From the NCBI GenBank assembly GCA_037962975.1, contig CM075673.1:154772667-154836666 (forward strand): DNA of 64,000 nt. The letters are read 5' to 3'. Under the pieces are notes generated by a model. The model ran no database searches and was not told the DNA's origin. It worked only from the letters and a program-made list of their open reading frames with translations. This stretch comes from Clitoria ternatea. Lineage: Eukaryota > Streptophyta > Magnoliopsida > Fabales > Fabaceae. Within the stretch, counting starts at the first letter, position 1, and each line of letters starts with the position of its first letter. Below, one piece after another: positions 21,394 through 33,138 of the stretch. Both the position numbers and the translations under genes were made by a program.

Positions 21394-21654
21394 GGTCGTG
21401 TTTATTCTTGAAAGAGTTAGAAAAGTAGAAAAGGTGTTTGTTTACAAAATATTCAAAGAAAACTTATAGAAAACTGAAAACCGGATTTTCTATTTTTTTA
21501 AGAAAAACAAAGAAGTCTTTAAAGAAGTTTTCCAATAAAACTGAAAAGTGGAAAAGTTTTTCAAGATTTTTTTTAGCTATTCCAGGAAATAAAAATTTTA
21601 GAAAAACAAAAAAATTCCTGAAAAACTAGAATAATTTTGTAACTAAACGCAGCC
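21394..21654. mobile_element. Tourist-like MITE (PIF/Harbinger type), TSD TAA
   Basis: The 261-bp segment has imperfect terminal inverted repeats (left GGTCGTGTTTATTC, right complement GGCTGCGTTTAGTT) and is flanked by TAA (21391-21393 and 21655-21657). The interior is A-rich with alternating GAAAA and TTTTC blocks that could fold. TAA target sites are typical of Tourist MITEs. The 63-aa frame inside is low complexity. Confidence 0.6.
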
Positions 21655-22182
21655 TAAACATGTAACAGATTTTATTTAACTTTTTTATTTTAAAGAAATC
21701 AAGTGTTCATTTATATATAGACTTTGAAATTTCTACAACTGATTTATGATATATATTAAGTGGTATTTTATTGTGAATACAATAATTATATTATTATATA
21801 TATATATAATGATATATTTCAATATTTATTTTCATTTTATAATATGCATGATACATGCTTTGAGATTATTTTATCAGAATTTAATCTCATGAGTGAAATA
21901 TAAAATTTTTATATATGTAATACAATCAAGGGTAATGCCAATTGATATATAAAATGCAAATTGTTGCATAAAAAATTATGTATATTGTGATATATTTTAG
22001 ATGTTTTTGTGTTTCATAAAAATAATATCTTTTTATTCCTTATGTATATTATAAAGGCAAATTAATTGTTTGATTGATGAACTTATTTAAGAGGTTGAGA
22101 TTTTATGGCTTATGATTCTATTCTATTCTATAAAGACAAATTAATTGTTTGATTGATGAATCACTAAATTGTTGTTGTTTTA
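21655..22182. other. AT-rich intergenic DNA
   Basis: Nothing recognisable apart from a short direct repeat (AAAGGCAAATTAATTGTTTG near 22052 and a close copy near 22132) and TA-rich runs. Confidence 0.5.
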
Positions 22183-22456
22183 TGTAACATCCCAATTTTG
22201 AAGTTAAATACCAAATGAAAATAAACCATTAAGAATTGATTTCAAAATAGGAAATTAACGGCAAATTATAATCAACTACCAAACGAATTTAAACCGTTGA
22301 AATGATTATTGCAAAGTGGGGATTTCTCGTAACTTCAGAAACAATAGTTGATTACTTTTATAAAAATGATGATGGCTGGATGATTGGGTTCAGTGTGCGT
22401 GGCTGAGTGGAACTGTCGGGCTCACACTCCCCCACCCCACTCTTCTCTTCTCGTGC

Positions 22457-22500
22457 AAATATATATATGCGTAAGCCCATGATCACGAAGGTCACTCACC
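22457..22500 (+). promoter_or_regulatory. Putative LTR core promoter (TATA box and CT-rich start region)
   Basis: AAATATATATATGC at 22458-22470 is followed about 30 bp later by a long CT-rich tract (22497-22570). This resembles a plant TATA plus Y-patch arrangement. The 3' LTR has the same at about 30327-30370. Confidence 0.55.
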
Positions 22501-22810
22501 TTCCTTCGGATTCCCTCTTCCTCCACTGCTTCATCCCTTCTTCTCTTCTTGTATCCTCTCTCCTCTTCCCAGTTCTTCGTCCTCTCATTCTCCATTCACT
22601 GTTCCATTCCTGGAAACGCACGACGATACTACAGAAGACTTGGAGTTCCCTCTGCTGGTAAGGAACGATCGTCAGGGTGGAAGACGAACAGCCCCTGTTT
22701 CACAGTGCGACTACGACCAAGGAGGCCTGAACGAGTGCGAGCCTGAGCGAGGCAAACAGAAACAAAGGACCGACGTCGGGAAATAGAAGAACCCCCCCTC
22801 GATTTCCTTC

Positions 22811-22845
22811 AGTAGGTAGGGGGCGCTTTGCATTTCAAATGCATG
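22811..22845 (+). promoter_or_regulatory. Conserved LTR island with possible 5' splice site
   Basis: CAGTAGGTAGGGGGCGCTTT followed by CATTTCAAATGCATGG is nearly identical to 20121-20154 (minus strand) in an otherwise diverged LTR. CATTTCAAATG is a perfect inverted repeat around one base, and AG/GTAGG resembles a splice donor. Function is unknown. Confidence 0.4.
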
Positions 22846-23592
22846 GCTCGTGAATGGGTTCCGAGTGATCTTTTATGCATGCATGTGTGTTTATGGGTGT
22901 TTGTGATGAAACGTATAATTGCTAGATAGCTTTTGTATACCGAGGCATGAGATGATTGAATCCGATGGTAGATTGCTTATATTTGATATACGTACGCTGC
23001 TGGGATGTGGATGCATGTGTGTGTCATGAGACCGTGTGTGAGTGTGGTGCATGCTCCTTAAATTGCCATACTGAGTCTAGTTAATTATTCACTTGTGCAT
23101 GCATGATGTGAAAACGTATGGTGTGATTTCTGGGTGTTCTGTTCGGGGGGATGATGGGTAGATCTTGATTGTTATCCTATATTGCCTTGCATGCGAGTGT
23201 TGTAAATGAATCGGTGTTGCTATAAGATGATGAATGATTTGCATGCAGAATGTGGTTATGATAAACGACAGGAGGAATAATATTGCATGACAAACACACA
23301 CGAAAGAATGTAATTAAAAGACCTTGAGTTGGACTCAAGGCAGTGCCGAGTGCACTAGCGTTGGACGCTTAAAGTCTTGGGTTGGACTCAAGCAAGCTAC
23401 CGGGTTGGACTCGGAGCTGCCCGTAGCACTGCCGTGGTCGCTTGGAGCGATTGTGTTACATGTGAGGGCAACGGTTTGGTACCTGTAAAATGGCCGAACC
23501 AGCTTGGAGCTGGAGGAAAAAGGCTTGGAGTCTATGTTGCAACGTAAAAATTAGTCAAGTGGGGGTTGGATCCGACTGTAGGGGACCTGTGT

Positions 23593-23600
<8 letters not shown>

Positions 23601-23639
<39 letters not shown>
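23601..23639. repeat. (TA)n microsatellite in the 5' LTR
   Basis: About 20 TA units. The matching tract in the 3' LTR (31470-31488) is 20 bp shorter, which accounts for the whole LTR length difference. Confidence 0.95.
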
Positions 23640-23645
<6 letters not shown>

Positions 23646-24259
23646 TCTTATGCCATGATGAATCTCTTGTGTTGCATGCATATGTAAGCTGGAAATGATA
23701 TAATTGAGAAATGAATGAATGAATTCCGACTGCATGGTGCTGTTACGGTAGGTAATCGGGAGGATAGTTAATGTTATGGTTGCTTGAAATGTGATGTCGT
23801 ATGATGGAAAGCATGCGGGTTCCTAAGTCACTAACTGTCATTTTAAATGTAAAAGCTCACCCCTGCTGTGGCAATATTTTCAGTGAACATTCCTCGGAAC
23901 TACGAGTGAAGTGGAGCTATTTGCCGAGTGGACTAGCAGTGCACCAAGGAACTATATATATTTATGTAGATACTGTGTGTAATGTTTGACTATGCCTTGG
24001 CCGGCTCGTGTCTGATGTTAGCGTTTTGAGACAGAACAAGATCCTTTTGGGTCGGGAAAGTATGATAATGTGTTTGTAACTATCGATATATACTCTTATA
24101 TATATATATATATGGTTATGTGCATGCCATGTTGCATGTTTATCCCACTCTCTGCGTGATGTCTGATTAGTATGCATGTGTTCGTATGTCCAAGTGCGTA
24201 AGAATGGTAAGACTTAGTGTGAAAGAAGCCAAGATATGACCTAGAGAGTGAATTCGTGA

Positions 24260-25080
24260 TCCTGTTGCCGAGTGAGGGGAAGATTTAGATTGTTCCGAGT
24301 GAATAAGGCTATATAACCCGTGTGGGGATCGTCGTGGATGTCTCACCCCCAAATGATAAACTGCTAGGATATCTGAATAGAGAAATTTAACATATTTCCG
24401 AGCGAAAACTGGTTAAGTGAGTGTCTTTCGACTGGAGAGTAAACTTCCAGATTCCGAGTGAGATCCGTGTAGTAAGCTGAGCGAAGGTCAGGAAGTTCTC
24501 AGGTGAGGTTTCCATTCGCAAGAGATCTTGGGTAGGAAGGACTATGCTTGCCGAGTGAAAACGAGTGAAATACCCGAGTGGTGAAAGGATGTGAAAGTTA
24601 TTCCGAGTGAGAAGTCCTCATAGATTCCGAGTGTGTGGCTAAGGGAATTATTCCTCGAGTGGTCAATGTCGTGAACTGAGCGAAGGGAGTTATGGAGCGT
24701 GATATGTTTTCTGAGTGAAGCTGGTACGTGTATAGGCCAATCCTGGTGAATTAAGAAGGGACCATTCCGTATGAACCAAGCACTGAGATCTGAGTGAGGA
24801 AATACCGAGTGAAGTGAACGAATGCCGAGTGAACCTCTCGCTCCAGCGAACAAAGTACTCGCTCCAGCGAGTGTGTTTTAGGAAGACTCTTGTGTGGGTA
24901 TCGCTTAGGCGAATTGTTCCTCGCCCGAGCGACTAGAGCTGTTTCGTCCAAGCGTGAGGGATCGCGCTGAAGCGAGTTGATGCTGGTGTTGGCTTCGCTC
25001 GAGCACCCCCCTCCTTCTGCTGTTGCCTTGTCATACCTCACTCAAGCGACGTTGGGCCTCGCTTGAGCGAGTTAGCGTTG
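24260..25080 (+). repeat. CCGAGTG array and TCGCTYRAGCGA palindromes in the 5' LTR
   Basis: About twenty CCGAGTG-like units occupy 24260-24840. They are followed by palindromic units CTCGCTCCAGCGA, CTCGCTCCAGCGAGTG, TCGCTTAGGCGA, TCGCCCGAGCGA and TCGCTTGAGCGA. The order (motif array, then palindromes) is the same as at 2330-3305. Confidence 0.75.
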
Positions 25081-25292
25081 TCATGGATTTTGCCCAGGCG
25101 CTGATGTATTTCGTTGAGTCAAATGGGTCGGTTCAAGCCTTGTCCCTTCTGCCGAATGCTACGTGTATGAATGTTCTTTCAATTTCCCTTGCCTTCCTCC
25201 CCTTTTCTATACCGATTGACCAGTAGTGGATTTTGTGAAAATTTTTTCTGTTTTTGGGTTTATTCGTTTACTAAAATTAGGGTGTTACATTT

Positions 25293-25304
25293 TGGTATCA
25301 GAGC
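25293..25304 (+). other. Primer binding site (tRNA-Met)
   Basis: TGGTATCAGAGC three bases after the 5' LTR end, complementary to the 3' end of initiator tRNA-Met. Confidence 0.95.
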
Positions 25305-25583
25305 AGACCGAAAGGTCCAAGGCCAAGGTATGCTTACCGAGTGTACGCGGTTGTGTGTATTGTGACCGAGTGATCATTATTACTGTGATATCTGTTGAAC
25401 TTGATTGATATAATAGTATTGATTTCTGGATAGGAGGTTGCCTCCCTCCTGGTCTGACTAATTGTATAACATATAGAAAAGGTATAATGTGCTAAAGTTA
25501 CTGAATGTTAGACTGAAACTCGATCGGTAGTGAGTAACCTTGTGAACTTATCTTTGAAGGGGCTGTGAATTTTAGGATAAGGG

Positions 25584-26714
25584 ATGACGAATCGTCAAAG
25601 CATGGAGGCCATAGCCACAGCCTTTCAACGCTTTGCGGACGTGTTTGAGAGGCAGGGCCAGCCTCGAGCTGAGGATGGCCAAGTGCTAGACCGTTTCCTG
25701 AAGAGGAAGCCGAGTGAATTTCAGGGAGGACGGAACCCGGAAGCAGCTTTTAAATGGACTCAAGAGCTGGAGAGGATCTTTGGGGGTCTTCGCTGTACCG
25801 AGGCCCAGAAGGTAGAATGTGCAGTGTATATGCTGCGAGACGAGGCGGAGAACTGGTGGAAGATAGCCAGAAACCGATTCCCTGATGATGATACTCAGCT
25901 GACCTGGAACAATTTCAAGACATGCTTCCTAGAGAAGTACTTCCCCGACACAATCAGGAGTCGAAAAGAACTGGAGTTCATGGAGTTGAAGCAGGGGTCC
26001 ATGACTGTGGAAGAATACGCGACAAGGTTTGAGGAATTGTGCCTCTTCTACCCACCCTTCCAACAACCGGGGACGGAGAATTCAAAGTGTTTAAAATTTG
26101 AGAATGGATTGAGGTCGGATATTAAGAGAGCCTGCAGATACCAAGAGGTTAGGAGTTTTCCTGCATTGGTGAATAAGTGTAGGATATTTGAAGAAGATGA
26201 CAAGGCCCACTCGGGCCAGAGCAGCAAGGCAAACCCCTCATTGAGGCCTCAGCAACCACACTTCAAGAGGTCAGGCAACGCCAGGGGTGCTGGATCCTCC
26301 TCTAATTTCAGAAGACAAGGAAATCGTGGGGGTCGTTTCGGGGGTCGCTCCGGGAGCGGTAGATGCTTCAGATGCGGAGGTAACCACTTTGCACGAGAAT
26401 ATGATGCTGGGAACAATGTTATATGCTTCCATTGTAACGAAAGGGGGCATGTTCGCCCTGACTGTCCACGACTACAACCAGAGGGTGGTCATGCACATCG
26501 TGGGGGTTTCCATGTGGGAGGACGCGGAACTAACAGTAAAGGGAATGGTGGCAGAGACAATGGAGCAAGGAGCAATTTGATGGCTACTACAAGTAACCGA
26601 GGGGGGAATACCGACCAACCAGCGGTAGGAAGAGTCTACGCCATCAATGCGGAAGATGCTGCACAAGCCAATGACTTAGTCCAATGTAAGTGCTCACTCG
26701 GTAGATACACTTAA
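25584..26714 (+). CDS. Gag polyprotein of the Tekay-type element
   Basis: The 376-residue frame is the nucleocapsid precursor that packages element RNA. It has the capsid core (AAFKWTQELERIF, then DEAENWWK, LEKYFPDTIR and FMELKQGSMTVEEYA) and an RG/GG-rich basic region. Two CCHC zinc knuckles follow: the first (CFRCGGNHFAREY) has Tyr where the fourth ligand Cys belongs, and the second (CFHCNERGHVRPDC) is intact. The ATG at 25584 lies about 280 bp after the primer site, a normal leader. The frame ends abnormally at 26712-26714: a one-base insertion near 26705 shifts it away from protease. The homologous element at 53631-56576 has gag and pol in one frame, so the shift is damage rather than design. 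Confidence 0.9.
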   Translation: MTNRQSMEAIATAFQRFADVFERQGQPRAEDGQVLDRFLKRKPSEFQGGRNPEAAFKWTQELERIFGGLRCTEAQKVECAVYMLRDEAENWWKIARNRFPDDDTQLTWNNFKTCFLEKYFPDTIRSRKELEFMELKQGSMTVEEYATRFEELCLFYPPFQQPGTENSKCLKFENGLRSDIKRACRYQEVRSFPALVNKCRIFEEDDKAHSGQSSKANPSLRPQQPHFKRSGNARGAGSSSNFRRQGNRGGRFGGRSGSGRCFRCGGNHFAREYDAGNNVICFHCNERGHVRPDCPRLQPEGGHAHRGGFHVGGRGTNSKGNGGRDNGARSNLMATTSNRGGNTDQPAVGRVYAINAEDAAQANDLVQCKCSLGRYT

Positions 26715-26715
26715 C

Positions 26716-29700
26716 GTAGCTTTCGATTCTGGAGCCACCCATTCTTTCATAGCTGATGAGTGTGTAAAACATTTAAAATTACCAACTGTGTGCATGGGTC
26801 GGACCTTGGAAGTGGCCAATCCGACTGGCACTAAGGTGTTAACATCGTCAATGTGCAAAGATGTAACGTTTGTGTTGTACGATCGGAGTTTTACCTTCGA
26901 TCTGGTGTGCTTGCCTCTGAAGGACCTTGACATTGTACTCGGTATAGACTGGCTTTCAGCCAACAAGGTGTTAGTGGATTACAGAAACCGAAGGATAATC
27001 TTTCCAAGGCAGAACAATGAGGGTTACACGGCACAAGGTATAGCTCAACTATTTATGATGCTTTATTTAACCGAAGGTGAGAGTAAAGCCCGAGTGAACG
27101 AAATACCGATTGTTTGTGAATTCCCAGAGGTGTTTCCGGAAGATATGCCGGGTATTCCTCCAACTAGAGAAGTTGAGTTCTCTATAGACCTAATCCCTAG
27201 AGCCGAGCCAGTCTCCAGTGCACCTTATAGAATGTCCCCAACTGAATTAGCCGAGTTGAAGAAGCAGGTGGATGAGTTACTCGGGAAACAATTCATTAGA
27301 CCGAGCGTATCACCATGGGGCGCACCTGTGCTACTCGTTAAGAAGAAGGATGGCAGCATGAGACTTTGTATAGATTACCGACAGCTAAACAAACTCACAA
27401 TTAAGAACCGATACCCATTGCCCCGAATTGATGACCTGATTGACCAACTGCGTGGCGCTTCAATTTTCTCGAAGATCGATTTACGATCGGGGTACCACCA
27501 AATCCGAGTGAAGGACTCGGATATCCCCAAGACTGCCTTCAGGACCCGGTATGGTCACTACGAGTATGTAGTGATGCCGTTTGGTGTGACAAACACCCCT
27601 GCTGTTTTCATGAATTACATGAACAGCATATTCCATTCATATTTAGATCGATTCGTGGTAGTTTTCATCGATGATATCCTAATCTATTCTGAGACCCCTG
27701 AGGAGCATGAAGAACACCTCCGAGCAGTACTTCAGGTGCTGAAGGAGAAGCAGCTGTTTGCAAAGCTTTCCAAGTGCGATTTCTGGACTGATGAGATTCA
27801 CTTTCTCGGACATGTGGTTTCCAAGGAGGGTGTCTCGGTGGACCCTTCGAAGGTGACAGCTATAATGGCATGGGAGCGACCCAGGTCGGTCTCGGAGATA
27901 AGGAGCTTTATGGGCCTGGCCAGTTACTAGAGGAGGTTCATTGAAGGTTTTTCTAAGTTGGCTTCGCCACTGACTAGATTGACTCGGAAAAACATTCCCT
28001 TCGTATGGAGTCCCGAGTGCGAGAGAAGTTTCCAAGAGCTGAAAGACAAGTTGACGACTGCTCCAGTGTTGGCATTACCTAACTTGCATGAGAGCTTCGT
28101 GGTTTATTGTGATGCATCAGGGCTCGGATTAGGATGCGTGCTAATGCAGAATGACCGAGTGATAGCGTATGCCTCTCGGCAACTGAGACCTCACGAACAA
28201 CATTACCCGACTCACGACTTGGAGCTGGCAGCCGTAGTATTCGCGTTGAAGATCTGGAGGCATTATTTGTACGGGTCCAGATTTGAAGTATACAGTGATC
28301 ACAAGAGCCTCAAATACTTATTCGACCAAAAGGAACTGAACATGAGGCAGAGGAGATGGATGGAATTTCTAAAGGACTACGATTTCAAGCTGAAATACCA
28401 TCCGGGTAAGGCAAACGTTGTTGCCGACGCATTAAGTCGGAAGCCCCTCCATATAGCAATGATGATGATGAAGGAAGTAGAGTTATTGGAACAATTCCGA
28501 GACATGAACTTACACGTTGACATCCCCTCCTCTCGGAAAATAACAATCGGTGCATTAAGGATCGCCAATGAATTCCTGAAATCCGTGTGCGAGCAGCAGC
28601 AGTCAGACCCCTACTTGGCTGAGATGAAGGAGACTCAGGCCAAAGGGAAGGAATTGTCCTTGACCGAGGGATCGGACGGAATTTTCCGAGTGAGAAACAG
28701 AATATATGTGCCGAGTGGAGGAGAGTTAAGAAGAATGGTGCTTGATGAAGCCCACAAGAGCCTGCTCAGTATTCACCCGGGTACCACGAAGATGTACCAT
28801 GATCTGAGAACACAATTTTGGTGGCCCGGATTAAAGAGGAATGTGGCAGAATACGTGGCTCGGTGTATCACCTGTCAAAAGTCGAAAGTCGAGCACCAGA
28901 AGCCGTATGGTACTTTGCAATCCCTGGAGATTCCCGTGTGGAAATAGGACTCAATTGCTATGGACTTTGTCATGGGATTACCAAGAAACCGAGCGGGCCA
29001 TGATGCGATTTGGGTCATTGTTGACCGACTGACGAAGAGTGCATACTTCCTACCTGTGAGCATGAAGTACCCGTTGCATAAGTTAGCTCGGATATACATT
29101 CAGGAAATTGTCCGACTGCATGGTATACCGACTTCTATCGTATCGGATAGGGATCCTAGGTTCACGTCCCGGTTTTGGACCAACCTGCACCAGGAAATGG
29201 GTACAAAGCTTTGGCTAAGTTCTGCTTATCACCCCCAATCGGATGGACAATCCGAGCGAACAATCCAAAGCCTGGAGGACTTGCTAAGAGCGTGTGTGTT
29301 GGAGCACGGTGGGGATTGGGAGCAGTACCTTCCCCTGATCGAGTTCACATACAACAATAGCCACCACAATAGTATCGGTATGGCACCCTACGAAGCACTA
29401 TATGGTCGAAAATGCCGAACCCCACTCTGCTTGTCGGAAACGGGTGAAAGTTTACTACTGGGGCCAGAAATTGTAAAACAAACATCAGAACAGATCCGAG
29501 CGATAAGGGAAAGGATGAAGGCATCTCAGGACCGGCAGAAGAGCTACCATGACAGACGAACCAAACCATTGGAGTTTTCAGTCGGAGACAGAGTGTTTTT
29601 GAAGACTTCACCGAGCAAAGGAGTTGGACGAGCCTTGAAGAGCGGAAAGTTGAGCCCCCGATACATTGGGCCGTATGAGGTGTTGGAACGAGTCGGTTCC

Positions 29701-30039
29701 ATGGCATACCGAATAGCATTACCGATTCACTTATCCCGACTGCATAACGTATTTCATGTGTCTCAACTAAGGAAATATCTACATGATCCCACCCACTCGG
29801 TGCCAGATGATGAAGTGGAGATCAAGGAGGACCTGACCACTGTAATTATACCGATTAGAATCATTGACCGATCGGTAAAACGATTAAGGAGCAAAGACGT
29901 ACAACTTGTTAAAGTGGAGTGGCAGCAAGGCGGGACTACCTCTTGTACCTGGGAACACGAAGACGCCATGAGGCAACAGTACCCCGAGTTGTTTACTAAG
30001 GTGAGTCACCGATTGAATTTCGGGGATGAAATTCTTTAA
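26716..30039 (+). pseudogene. Pol (protease, RT, RNase H, integrase, chromodomain-like tail), two in-frame stops
   Basis: One frame covers protease (DSGATHS at 26725-26745), RT (GAPVLLVKKKDGSMRLCIDY near 27320; catalytic FIDD at 27664-27675), RNase H (YCDASGLGLGCVL near 28105, DALSRK near 28425), integrase (H-H-C-C zinc region 28750-28885; MDFV, SDRDPRFTS and SERT for the DDE core, 28960-29270) and the PLVKV-type tail (29900-30000). In-frame TAG codons at 27928-27930 (between RT and RNase H) and 28945-28947 (at the start of the integrase core) interrupt it, and upstream the gag/pol frameshift cuts it off. It copies element RNA into DNA and integrates it; this copy could only move if supplied in trans. 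Confidence 0.93.
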
Positions 30040-30051
30040 GAGGGGGAGAAC
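30037..30051 (+). other. Polypurine tract
   Basis: AAGAGGGGGAGAAC sits directly before the 3' LTR start at 30052. Confidence 0.9.
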
Positions 30052-33000
30052 TGTAACATCCCAATTTTGAAGTTAAATACCAAATGAAAATAAGCCATTA
30101 AGAATTAATTTCAAAATAGGAAATTAACTGCAAATTATAATCAACTACCAAATGAATTTAAACCGTTGAAATGATTATTGCAAAGTGGGGATTTCTCGTA
30201 ACTTCAGAAACAATAGTTGATTACTTTTATAAAAATGATGATGGCAGGATGATTGGGTTCAGTGCGTGTGGCTGAGTGGAACTGCCGGGCTCACACCCCC
30301 CCACCCCACTCTTCTCTTCTCGTGCAAATATATATATGCGTAAGCCCATGATCACGAAGGTCACTCACCTTCCTTCGGATTCCCTCTTCCTCCACTGCTT
30401 CATCCCTTCTTCTCTTCTTGTATCCTCTCTCCTCTTCCCAGTTCTTCGTCCTCTTATTCTCCGTTCACTGTTCCATTCCTGGAAACGCACGACGATACTG
30501 CAGAAGACTTGGAGTTCCCTCTGCTGGTAAGGGACGATCGTCAGGGTGGAAGACGAACAGCCCTTGTTTCATAGTGCGACTACGACCAAGGAGGCCTGAA
30601 CGAGTGCGAGCCTGAGCAAGGCGAACAGAAACAAAGGACCGACGTCGGGAAATAGAAGAACCCCCCCTCGATTTTCTTCAGTAGGTAGGGGGCGCTTTGT
30701 ATTTTAAATGCATGGCTCGTGAATGGGTTCCGAGTGATCTTTTATGCATGCATGTGTGTTTATGGGTGTTTGTGATGAAACGTATAATTGCTAGATAGCT
30801 TTTGTATACCGAGGCATGAGATGATTGAATCCGATGGTAGATTGCTTATATTTGATATACGTACGCTGCTGGGATGTGGATGCATGTGTGTGTCATGAGA
30901 CCGTGTGTGAGTGTGGTGCATGCTCCTTAAATTGCCATACTGAGTCTAGTTAATTATTCACTTGTGCATGCATGACGTGAAAACGTATGGTGTGATTTCT
31001 GGGTGTTCTGTTCGGGGGGATGATGGGTAGATCTTGATTGCTATCCTATATTGCCTTGCATGCGAGTGTTGTAAATGAATCGGTGTTGCTATAAGATGAT
31101 GAATGATTTGCATGCAGAATGTGGTTATGATAAACGACAGGAAGAATAATATTGCATGACAAACACACACGAAAGAATGTAATTAAAAGACCTTGAGTTG
31201 GACTCAAGGCAGTGCCGAGTGCACTAGCGTTGGACGCTTAAAGTCTTGGGTTGGACTCAAGCAAGCTACCGGGTTGGACTCGGAGCTGCCCGTAGCACTG
31301 CCGTGGTCGCTTGGAGCGATTGTGTTACATGTGAGGGCAACGGTTTGGTACCTGTAAAACGGCCGAACCAGCTTGGAGCTGGAGGAAAAAGGCTTGGAGC
31401 CTATGTTGCAACATAAAAATTAGTCAAGTGGGGGTCGAATCCGACTGTAGGGGACCTGTGTGCACTAGATATATATATATATATATATGTATGTTCTTAT
31501 GCCATGATGAATCTCTTGTGTTGCATGCATATGTAAGCTGGAAATGATATAATTGAGAAATGAATGAATGAATTCCGACTGCATGGTGCTGTTACGGTAG
31601 GTAATCGGGAGGATAGTTAATGTTATGGTTGCTTGAAATGTGATGTCGTGTGATGGAAAGCATGCGGGTTCCTAAGTCACTAACTGTCATTTTAAATGTA
31701 AAAGCTCACCCCTGCTGTGGCAATATTTTCAGTGAACATTCCTCGGAACTACGAGTGAAGTAGAGCTATTTGCCGAGTGGACTAGCAGTGCACCAAGGAA
31801 CTATATATATTTATGTAGATACTGTGTGTAATGTTTGACTATGCCTTGGCCGGCTCGTGTCTGATGTTAGCGTTTTGAGACAGAACAAGATCTTTTTGGG
31901 TCGGGAAAGTATGATAATGTGTTTGTAACTATCGATATATACTCTTATATATATATATATATGGTTATGTGTATGCCATGTTGCATGTTTATCCCACTCT
32001 CTGCGTGATGTCTGATTAGTATGCATGTGTTCGTATGTCCAAGTGCGTAAGAATGGTAAGACTTAGTGTGAAAGAAGCCAAGATATGACCTAGAGAGTGA
32101 ATTCGTGATCCTGTTGCCGAGTGAGGGGAAGATTTAGATTGTTCCGAGTGAATAAGGCTATATAACCCGTGTGGGGATCGTCATGGATGTCTCACCCCCA
32201 AATGATAAACTGCTAGGATATCTGAATAGAGAAATTTAACATATTTCCGAGCGAAAACTGGTTAAGTGAGTGTCTTCCGACTGGAGAGTAAACTTCCAGA
32301 TTCCGAGTGAGATCCGTGTAGTAAGCTGAGTGAAGGTCAGGAAGTTCTCAGGTGAGGTTTCCATTCGTAAGAGATCTTGGGTAGGAAGGACTATGCTTGC
32401 CGAGTGAAAACGAGTGAAATACCCGAGTGGTGAAAGGATGTGAAAGTTATTCTGAGTGAGAAGTCCTTATAGATTCCGAGTGTGTGGCTAAGGGAATTAT
32501 TCCTCGAGTGGTCAATGTCGTGAACCGAGCGAAGGGAGTTATGGAGCGTGATATGTTTTCTGAGTGAAGCTGGTACGTGTATAGGCCAATCCTGGTGAAT
32601 TGAGAAGGGACCATTCCGTATGAACCAAGCACTGAGATCTGAGTGAGGAAATACCGAGTGATGTGAACGAATGCCGAGTGAACCTCTCGCTCCAGCGAAC
32701 AAAGTACTCGCTCCAGCGAGTGTGTTTTAGGAAGACTCTTGTGTGGGTATCGCTTAGGCGAATTGTTCCTCGCCCGAGCGACTAGAGCTGTTTCGTCCAA
32801 GCGTGAGGGATCACGCTGAAGCGAGTGGATGCTGGTGTTGGCTTCGCTCGAGCACCCCCCTCCTTCTGTTGTTGCCTTGTCATACCTCACTCAAGCGACG
32901 TTGGGCCTCGCTTGAGCGAGTCAGCGTTGTCATGGATTTTGCCCAGGCGCTGATGTATTTCGTTGAGTCGAATGGGTCGGTTCAAGCCTTGTCCCTTCTG

Positions 33001-33138
33001 CCGAATGCTACGTGTATGAATGTTCTTTCAATTTCCCTTGCCTTCCTCCCCTTTTCTATACCGATTGACCAGTAGTGGATTTTGTGAAAATTTTTTCTGT
33101 TTTTGGGTTTATTCGTTTACTAAAATTAGGGTGTTACA
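30052..33138 (+). repeat. 3' LTR of the full-length Tekay-type element
   Basis: 3087 bp and about 98.5% identical to the 5' LTR by eye count (about 46 substitutions). Motif arrays and palindromes are repeated at 32110-32925. The single length change is the shorter (TA)n at 31470-31488. Confidence 0.97.

Larger units (their letters stand above)
22183..25289 (+). repeat. 5' LTR of the full-length Tekay-type element
   Basis: Terminal TGTAACATCCC and GGGTGTTACA, 3107 bp. It contains a TATA box, a CT-rich initiator region, a conserved GGGGGCGCTTTGCATTTC block, a (TA)20 tract, a CCGAGTG array (24260-24840) and palindromes (24835-25080). The 84-103-aa frames in it recur in the partner LTR only because the LTRs are near identical. 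Confidence 0.97.
22183..33138 (+). mobile_element. Full-length Tekay/Del-type Ty3/gypsy retrotransposon, TSD TTTTA
   Basis: The 10,956-bp element has LTRs of 3107 bp (22183-25289) and 3087 bp (30052-33138), both TGTAACATCCC...GGGTGTTACA, and is flanked by TTTTA at 22178-22182 and 33139-33143. A tRNA-Met primer site, gag, protease, RT, RNase H, integrase, a chromodomain-like tail and a polypurine tract are in canonical order. By eye the LTRs differ by about 46 substitutions, mostly C/T or A/G, and by one 20-bp (TA)n length change. The insertion is therefore recent. A frameshift near 26705 and stops at 27928 and 28945 make this copy defective. Confidence 0.97.

Noticed and set aside
25584..26714. 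Programmed gag/pol frameshift
   Set aside because: The related element at 53631-56576 has gag and pol in one open frame, so the shift near 26705 is best read as a mutation.
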